IMG/VR virus record: IMGVR_UViG_3300034374_004243
Coordinates: 1 to 34,968 of that record
Origin: a virus
Strand: one strand, 5' to 3'
Length of the DNA stretch: 34,968 bases
The notes below the pieces were generated by a model that worked only from the letters and a program-made list of their open reading frames with translations, was not told the origin of the DNA and searched no databases. A program made the position numbers and the translations under genes. This document shows positions 31,999 through 34,968 of the stretch, piece after piece (the first letter of the stretch is position 1; each line of letters starts with the position of its first letter).

Positions 31999-32006
31999 AA
32001 AAACTG

Positions 32007-32034
32007 TTGACATTTAATCTCTACCGTATATAAT
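32007..32034 (+). promoter_or_regulatory. Type B sigma70 promoter cassette, copy 1
   Basis: TTGACA at 32007-32012, 16-base spacer, TATAAT at 32029-32034. The leader to the ATG at 32069 (GTGAATGAGACAGAG..., purine-rich) is identical to those at 32480 and 32842. TATAATGATTATA at 32029-32041 is a perfect 6-1-6 palindrome. Confidence 0.85.
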
Positions 32035-32068
32035 GATTATAGTGAATGAGACAGAGAGAGACAGAAAC

Positions 32069-32449
32069 ATGACAGGCATTTACAAAGTTTTCCAGATCAA
32101 CCTCACCGATGAAGAAGTTGACACCATCAACCGCACCGGTGACCATGGCGCTGTTTCTAAGAACGTGCTGCGTATGAAGATTGATATGTCGTTTGGTAAA
32201 CCTGTTGGACATCTGGTCAAGGAAGCCTTTGAGAAAGGTTACTATGAGCATGTCAGCAACATCACCGCTAATAGCCTTGATGGTGTGTTCCATGTTGGTA
32301 ATATGGGTCCAGAAGAGAACATCGAACGGTTTCTTCCCATGCACAGCCTGAGTGTTGGTGATGTGATCATGGATGAGAACGGCATGTACCACATGGTTGC
32401 AAGTTTTGGTTTTGATGAGGTGGACGAACTTAATTTGGAGATTGCATAA
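32069..32449 (+). CDS. Hypothetical early protein, 126 aa
   Basis: The ATG at 32069 follows the type B leader; the in-frame ATG at 32033 lies in the -10 box and cannot be used from this promoter. The product (MTGIYKVFQINLTDEEVDTINRTG...) is mixed alpha/beta with a conserved-looking middle (GHLVKEAFEKGYYEHVSNI) and ends in an acidic strand. From memory, proteins with VFQINLTDEE-like starts occur in other phages. The unusual ribosome site is the GAGAGAGAC of the cassette. The function is unknown. Confidence 0.65.
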   Translation: MTGIYKVFQINLTDEEVDTINRTGDHGAVSKNVLRMKIDMSFGKPVGHLVKEAFEKGYYEHVSNITANSLDGVFHVGNMGPEENIERFLPMHSLSVGDVIMDENGMYHMVASFGFDEVDELNLEIA

Positions 32450-32457
32450 AAAAACTG

Positions 32458-32485
32458 TTGACATTTAATCTCCATCGAGTATAAT
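32458..32485 (+). promoter_or_regulatory. Type B sigma70 promoter cassette, copy 2
   Basis: TTGACA at 32458-32463, 16-base spacer, TATAAT at 32480-32485. The 65 bases 32458-32522, through the start codon of the next gene, are identical to 32820-32884. Confidence 0.85.
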
Positions 32486-32519
32486 GATTATAGTGAATGA
32501 GACAGAGAGAGACAGAAAC

Positions 32520-32747
32520 ATGACCAGCCGCGTAAAAACCACATGCCTCTGCCCCGGAGCCCACAAAACGACGAACACCTCGCCAGTCGCCTATATCGAG
32601 CGGGCGTATGACGATCCTTCAACTTGGTTCGTAAAATACGGCGACTATGCGGGGCGGTGGGCATCCTTCGCGGAGTGCAAGTCTCTCATCGAATCCGTCG
32701 CATCCATTGATGACGATAGCCACTCTTACCCCATCACGATCGGATGA
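32520..32747 (+). CDS. High-GC small protein behind a type B cassette, 75 aa
   Basis: The start codon is the one carried by the cassette (ATG at 32520). By direct count 127 of 228 bases are G or C (about 56%), far above its neighbours, so the gene looks recently acquired from a GC-richer source. The product has CLCPGAHKTT, an aromatic middle (DPSTWFVKYGDYAGRW) and EVCK-like polar segments; it resembles small beta-rich phage proteins but no named family. It stops at the edge of a duplicated fragment of the gene at 33099. Confidence 0.6.
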   Translation: MTSRVKTTCLCPGAHKTTNTSPVAYIERAYDDPSTWFVKYGDYAGRWASFAECKSLIESVASIDDDSHSYPITIG

Positions 32748-32748
32748 T

Positions 32749-32813
32749 GTGGTTGTGATGGTACGCCGATTGTTGAAAAGTGGTCTATCAAAAATTTTCG
32801 GGGATATGAATAA
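32749..32813 (+). pseudogene. 3' remnant of a paralog of the gene at 33099
   Basis: Bases 32757-32813 are identical to the last codons of the 33099 gene (DGTPIVEKWSIKNFRGYE plus stop). A few bases upstream (ATGTGGTTGT) also align with it if about 13 bases are deleted. There is no start, so this is a fragment left by recombination. Confidence 0.8.
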
Positions 32814-32836
32814 TTTTGCTTGACATTTAATCTCCA
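32757..32836 (+). repeat. 80-base direct repeat, copy 1
   Basis: Identical to 33321-33400, 564 bases downstream. It spans a gene 3' end, the intergenic bases and the -35 part of a type B promoter. Confidence 0.95.
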
Positions 32837-32847
32837 TCGAGTATAAT
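32820..32847 (+). promoter_or_regulatory. Type B sigma70 promoter cassette, copy 3
   Basis: TTGACA at 32820-32825, 16-base spacer, TATAAT at 32842-32847; leader identical to copies 1 and 2 up to the ATG at 32882. Confidence 0.85.
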
Positions 32848-32881
32848 GATTATAGTGAATGAGACAGAGAGAGACAGAAAC

Positions 32882-33097
32882 ATGATGAAATTTGCCAAAT
32901 ACGACACCAAAGCCATCGATATCAAGACCGCTTGGATGGCTACCAATGCCGAAAGTGAAGTTGATATCATTGAAAACATTAATGATGAATACGAACTTTG
33001 GATTGGCAAAAATTTCGTAGAGATGTACGAAACCTTCGATATCGCCAAGCGGAATGCTGAGGCGAAGGTTAGTTTCACTGTCAAGTGGGAGGATTGA
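32882..33097 (+). CDS. Hypothetical early protein, 71 aa
   Basis: The ATG at 32882 is supplied by the type B leader (a second ATG follows at once). The 71-residue product (MMKFAKYDTKAIDIKTAWMATNAESEVDIIEN...) is alpha/beta with an acidic middle and ends VSFTVKWED. Its shape recalls small phage proteins of the accessory early region, with no known family. It is followed by the 33099 gene with one base between, so the two form a unit. Confidence 0.6.
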   Translation: MMKFAKYDTKAIDIKTAWMATNAESEVDIIENINDEYELWIGKNFVEMYETFDIAKRNAEAKVSFTVKWED

Positions 33098-33098
33098 T

Positions 33099-33377
33099 AT
33101 GGCGTTTGCTCCTTATACCAACGACCGTCGCACGATTGGAATTGACTCTAAAGTTCTGGGTCAGTTCCGAGAAAAGGAGTATGATCACTTGTTTGAGTTT
33201 GCTGAGAATGATGATTGGTTTGCTGATGAATATCCCCACAAGATTTTCGTTGGTAACGACGAAACTCGTATTGGTCTTGTTAAGAAGACTGTAGCGTATG
33301 TGGTCGTAGACGAAGGCGGCGATGGTACGCCGATTGTTGAAAAGTGGTCTATCAAAAATTTTCGGGGATATGAATAA
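33099..33377 (+). CDS. Hypothetical early protein, 92 aa
   Basis: ATG at 33099 follows GGGAGGATTGAT. The product has an N-terminal basic/aromatic part (MAFAPYTNDRRTIGIDSKVL), a central FEFAENDDWFADEYPHKIFVGN and a C-terminal strand region ending in IVEKWSIKNFRGYE. Its last 19 codons are duplicated at 32757-32813. No family is recognised. Confidence 0.6.
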   Translation: MAFAPYTNDRRTIGIDSKVLGQFREKEYDHLFEFAENDDWFADEYPHKIFVGNDETRIGLVKKTVAYVVVDEGGDGTPIVEKWSIKNFRGYE

Positions 33378-33400
33378 TTTTGCTTGACATTTAATCTCCA
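33321..33400 (+). repeat. 80-base direct repeat, copy 2
   Basis: Identical to 32757-32836. Here it is the intact 3' end of the 33099 gene plus the start of the next promoter. Confidence 0.95.
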
Positions 33401-33412
33401 CTGTAAGATAAT
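33384..33412 (+). promoter_or_regulatory. Type B sigma70 promoter cassette, copy 4 (variant)
   Basis: TTGACA at 33384-33389, 17-base spacer, GATAAT at 33407-33412, then GATTATAGTGAGTGAGAC as in the other copies before the leader diverges to a standard AAAGGAGAG ribosome site. Confidence 0.8.
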
Positions 33413-33456
33413 GATTATAGTGAGTGAGACAACGGAGCAAGCAAAGGAGAGATACT

Positions 33457-33687
33457 ATGCAAATAGGTGATAAAATCCAGCTCAAAGGTAAGAGCAAACA
33501 CGGTAAGAATCGCATCCAGCAGTTTGGTACGGAGTTTTGGATCAGCGAGATTCGCGACCGTATTCAAACAACCAAACACCGTTCGCTGCCAGGACCTTTT
33601 GCAATGGTGTTTAGCCCCACGGGTGACCATCGTTGGATCGCTTTAAAAAATGATCCAGATTTTGAGATATTGGTTGACAAAAATTAA
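33457..33687 (+). CDS. Small beta-rich protein, HGKNRIQQ family, copy 2
   Basis: A 76-residue paralog of the 24612 product: both have a K-HGKNRIQQ-x-G core after an N-terminal strand (MQIGDKIQLKGKSK), a Trp-containing strand (EFWISEIRD), a W(I/V)(A/E)L strand and DP(D/N)FE near the end. An AAAGGAGAG ribosome site precedes it. The last codons (Val-Asp-Lys-Asn) overlap the -35 of the next promoter. A small barrel with a binding function is likely. Confidence 0.65.
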   Translation: MQIGDKIQLKGKSKHGKNRIQQFGTEFWISEIRDRIQTTKHRSLPGPFAMVFSPTGDHRWIALKNDPDFEILVDKN

Positions 33688-33702
33688 TTCTTTTGGTATG
33701 AT
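33674..33702 (+). promoter_or_regulatory. Type A sigma70 promoter cassette, copy 2
   Basis: TTGACA at 33674-33679, 17-base spacer, TATGAT at 33697-33702, then ATAAACATGATGAACGAA as at 23297. It lies across the end of the upstream gene and may drive the small membrane peptide and the tRNA genes. Confidence 0.75.
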
Positions 33703-33731
33703 ATAAACATGATGAACGAAGGAGAATGATG

Positions 33732-33821
33732 ATGTTGAATGCTCTGAAGATGTTGGTCGAGTTTACTGCTTTCTCTTGTCTGATGGCAGTTATCCTAATG
33801 TATATGGTAGCGTTCTCTTAA
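33732..33821 (+). CDS. Tiny membrane peptide, 29 aa
   Basis: Three ATGs in a row (33726, 33729, 33732) follow AAGGAG; the third has the best spacing (seven bases). The 29-residue product is almost entirely one hydrophobic helix with Met, Leu, Val and Phe (MLNALKMLVEFTAFSCLMAV...). It is the first gene after a type A promoter and just before the tRNA cluster. A small host-membrane effector is possible. The ribosome site and promoter argue that it is expressed. Confidence 0.5.
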   Translation: MLNALKMLVEFTAFSCLMAVILMYMVAFS

Positions 33822-33830
33822 TGAGTTTAT

Positions 33831-33905
33831 TCCTGGGTAGCTCAGTGGTAGAGCTGGCGGCTGTTAACCGCCCGGTCGGGGGTTCGAATCCCTCTCCAGG
33901 AGCCA
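33831..33905 (+). tRNA. tRNA-Asn (GTT)
   Basis: A full cloverleaf: acceptor TCCTGGG/TCCAGGA, D-stem GCTC/GAGC, anticodon stem GGCGG/CCGCC with loop CTGTTAA (anticodon GTT), T-stem GGGGG/CCCTC with loop TTCGAAT, discriminator G and encoded CCA (33903-33905). Confidence 0.97.
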
Positions 33906-33909
33906 ATTT

Positions 33910-33986
33910 GCTGGTGTAGCTCAGTTGGGTAGAGCAGGGGTTTTGTAAACCTCTGGTCGGGGGTTCGAGTCCCTCCACCAGCACCA
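33910..33986 (+). tRNA. tRNA-Thr (TGT)
   Basis: Cloverleaf with acceptor GCTGGTG/CACCAGC, D-stem GCTC/GAGC, anticodon stem GGGGT/ACCTC and loop TTTGTAA (anticodon TGT), T-stem GGGGG/CCCTC with loop TTCGAGT, discriminator A and encoded CCA. It follows tRNA-Asn after four bases. Confidence 0.97.
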
Positions 33987-34000
33987 TTTTTGGAGATGAT

Positions 34001-34390
34001 ATGAGTATGCATCTTGTGGGACCGTGGATGACAACAACATCCACTCGTAAACGTAAATCTAAAAAGACCAAACGTCAATTACAAGCCGATATCGAACATG
34101 ATAAATGGCTTCGTAAGATGGGTGTTCATGCAGATAAACGGGGATTGGCTCAGTCTGGTAGAGCGGGCGCTTTGGGAGCGTCAGGTCGTTGGTTCGAATC
34201 CAGCATCCCCGACCAAATTCCTCTCAGTAACAAAATTGTACCGATTCAAACGAATAAATCAGTTGACAGAGAGACAAAACTGATGTATAGTTCTCAATAT
34301 GTTGTCGGTCAAGCGTATAACAAAGGTGGTCTACAGGTACTATCTAAAGAAGACGCTAATGATCCAACCACTGGAAAGAGGCGAGGATGA
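34001..34390 (+). CDS. Small phage protein whose frame runs through a tRNA gene
   Basis: GGAG five bases upstream supports the ATG at 34001. The 129-residue frame begins MSMHLVGPWMTTT, a start I remember from short conserved phage proteins. A basic helical part (KRKSKKTKRQLQADIEHDKWL) follows. Residues 47-72 are the in-frame translation of tRNA-Pro. The end MYSSQYVVGQAYNKGGLQVLSKEDA also resembles the C-terminus of that family. The frame has no stop through the tRNA. Either a tRNA lies inside a working gene, or the gene has been split and only looks intact. An ATG at 34283 could restart the C-terminal part. The stop overlaps the next start. Confidence 0.55.
   Translation: MSMHLVGPWMTTTSTRKRKSKKTKRQLQADIEHDKWLRKMGVHADKRGLAQSGRAGALGASGRWFESSIPDQIPLSNKIVPIQTNKSVDRETKLMYSSQYVVGQAYNKGGLQVLSKEDANDPTTGKRRG
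34139..34215 (+). tRNA. tRNA-Pro (TGG)
   Basis: Cloverleaf with acceptor CGGGGAT/ATCCCCG, D-stem GCTC/GAGC, anticodon stem GGCGC/GCGTC and loop TTTGGGA (anticodon TGG), T-stem GTTGG/CCAGC with loop TTCGAAT, discriminator A and encoded CCA. It lies entirely inside the 34001-34390 frame, on the same strand, 152 bases after tRNA-Thr. Confidence 0.96.
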
Positions 34391-34644
34391 ATACCATCGA
34401 TTTTATTAATAATGCAGAATACCTTATTCGTCAGTGTCTAAATCAAACGTGGAACATGCAGATTGATCCACTGATGAAAGCATGGTTGCAGGACGCATGT
34501 CTTGATCTTGCAAAAGCAAGAGAAACGGAAAATCGCGATCTCCATTGGACTGAAGATTATTATGAAGAAGTACTACTCCTTCGCAAGAAGGTTGAGAAGT
34601 ACGAGACCATTCTAAGACATGCAATGTCTGAAAAGACTGGTTAA
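34387..34644 (+). CDS. Hypothetical helical protein, 85 aa
   Basis: Starts in an ATGA overlap with the preceding frame, which supports translation of that frame's 3' part. The product is helical, Leu/Glu/Arg-rich with a likely coiled coil at the end (EVLLLRKKVEKYETILRHAM). It has one Cys near the start (IRQCLNQTW) and one in the middle. No family is recognised. Confidence 0.6.
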   Translation: MNTIDFINNAEYLIRQCLNQTWNMQIDPLMKAWLQDACLDLAKARETENRDLHWTEDYYEEVLLLRKKVEKYETILRHAMSEKTG

Positions 34645-34687
34645 ATCTAGATTATATCATAAAATAACAAATCGCTATGGGATTGAA

Positions 34688-34968
34688 ATGATGATTAAAC
34701 ACGAACCACTATTTGATACTGACAAGATTAGTGAACACTATACTAAGAAAGATGGTGTTCCTGTTACCTATGTGTGTACAAGTGCTCTGGGCTCTGAGGC
34801 ATGGGCAATGGATATCTTTTACAGAGAGACTCCACATCCTGAGTTTGGTAACCATTACTTTGGATTATATTACAATATGGTTGATACACGAGTAACACAA
34901 AAGCCACAAATTATGATTACCAATGCAGATCGAATTGAATCTGTAGAGTTTGGGCTTGTTGAAGATGA
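34688..34968 (+). CDS. Hypothetical protein (3' truncated by window end)
   Basis: Two adjacent ATGs (34688, 34691) follow GGGA. The frame is open to the window end (93 complete codons). The visible part (MIKHEPLFDTDKISEHYTKKDGVPVTYVCTSALGSEAWAMDIFY...) is alpha/beta with NHYFGLYYN and IMITNADRIESVEFG, consistent with a small globular phage protein. No family is recognised. Confidence 0.6.
   Translation, partial: MMIKHEPLFDTDKISEHYTKKDGVPVTYVCTSALGSEAWAMDIFYRETPHPEFGNHYFGLYYNMVDTRVTQKPQIMITNADRIESVEFGLVED

Noticed and set aside
32033-32068. ATG-started N-terminal extension (MIIVNETERDRN) in front of three cassette genes
   Set aside because: The ATG lies in the -10 box, upstream of the expected transcription start; the identical extension is promoter and leader, not protein.
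33790-34078. Minus-strand frames over the tRNA genes (GGTRTPDQR-like peptides)
   Set aside because: These are the familiar false translations of tRNA antisense strands.
34263-34291. TTGACA-17-TATAGT inside the 34001 frame
   Set aside because: It is a good match to a sigma70 promoter, but it lacks the cassette flanks and lies in a coding frame, so it may be chance; left out of the features.

Overview
The window looks like part of the genome of a tailed, T4-like (myovirus-type) marine bacteriophage. The evidence is a dense, almost entirely plus-strand gene array with 1- and 4-base stop/start overlaps, low GC outside a few islands, a T4 gp61-type primase, a T4-type RNase H, a phage PhoH, a flavin-dependent thymidylate synthase, a monomeric class II ribonucleotide reductase, a spanin pair and three tRNA genes. 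There are no photosystem genes, so a heterotrophic proteobacterial host is more likely than a cyanobacterium. Family assignments come from reading motifs and from memory; no database was searched.

Layout. 1-2660: end of a probable virion protein, then a lysis-like module (one-helix membrane protein, i-spanin, o-spanin) and three small proteins. 2715-7044: a strong sigma70-type promoter, then primase, a tiny basic peptide, thyX, class II RNR, a zinc ribbon and a GIY-YIG-like protein. 7067-14794: an eleven-gene glycan/nucleotide-sugar block (methyltransferase, two 2OG-oxygenase-like proteins, cupin, SDR, hexapeptide acyltransferase, DegT-type aminotransferase, GDP-mannose 4,6-dehydratase and three glycosyltransferase-like proteins). 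GMD, aminotransferase and acyltransferase together suggest a GDP-perosamine-like amino sugar. 14791-17515: a promoter, a HAD nucleotidase and small genes including glutaredoxin and a WYL_2/Sm-like protein. 17511-19171: an exported protein behind a late-promoter-like box, a hairpin, a small zinc protein and a GT4 glycosyltransferase. 19172-22563 is the only minus-strand block: three genes for exported or membrane proteins, including a 783-residue protein with twelve 22-residue two-cysteine repeats.

22625-25263: a putative metalloprotease, a small gene, then three paralogous left-handed beta-helix (hexapeptide-repeat) genes, with a small gene between the second and third that has a paralog at 33457. 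25277-31998: replication and conserved phage genes (RNase H, DUF6433-like, PhoH, PD-(D/E)XK nuclease, FmdB-like protein) interrupted by two glycosyltransferase-like genes. 32007-33821: a modular accessory region in which near-identical promoter/leader cassettes each precede a different small gene. One of these genes is about 56% GC, and an 80-base exact duplication carries the tail of a neighbouring gene. 33831-34215: tRNA-Asn, tRNA-Thr and tRNA-Pro; the tRNA-Pro lies in frame inside an otherwise phage-like ORF. Two small genes end the window, the last one cut off.

The parts fit a lytic programme. Host-like promoters switch on nucleotide supply, replication and accessory early genes. Late-type boxes may serve the exported proteins. 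The glycan block probably remodels a virion or host surface glycan. The most unusual points are the tRNA nested in a coding frame, the dispersed promoter/leader cassettes, and the repeat arrays of the beta-helix genes, in which the sixth codon of each hexapeptide nearly always ends in G.
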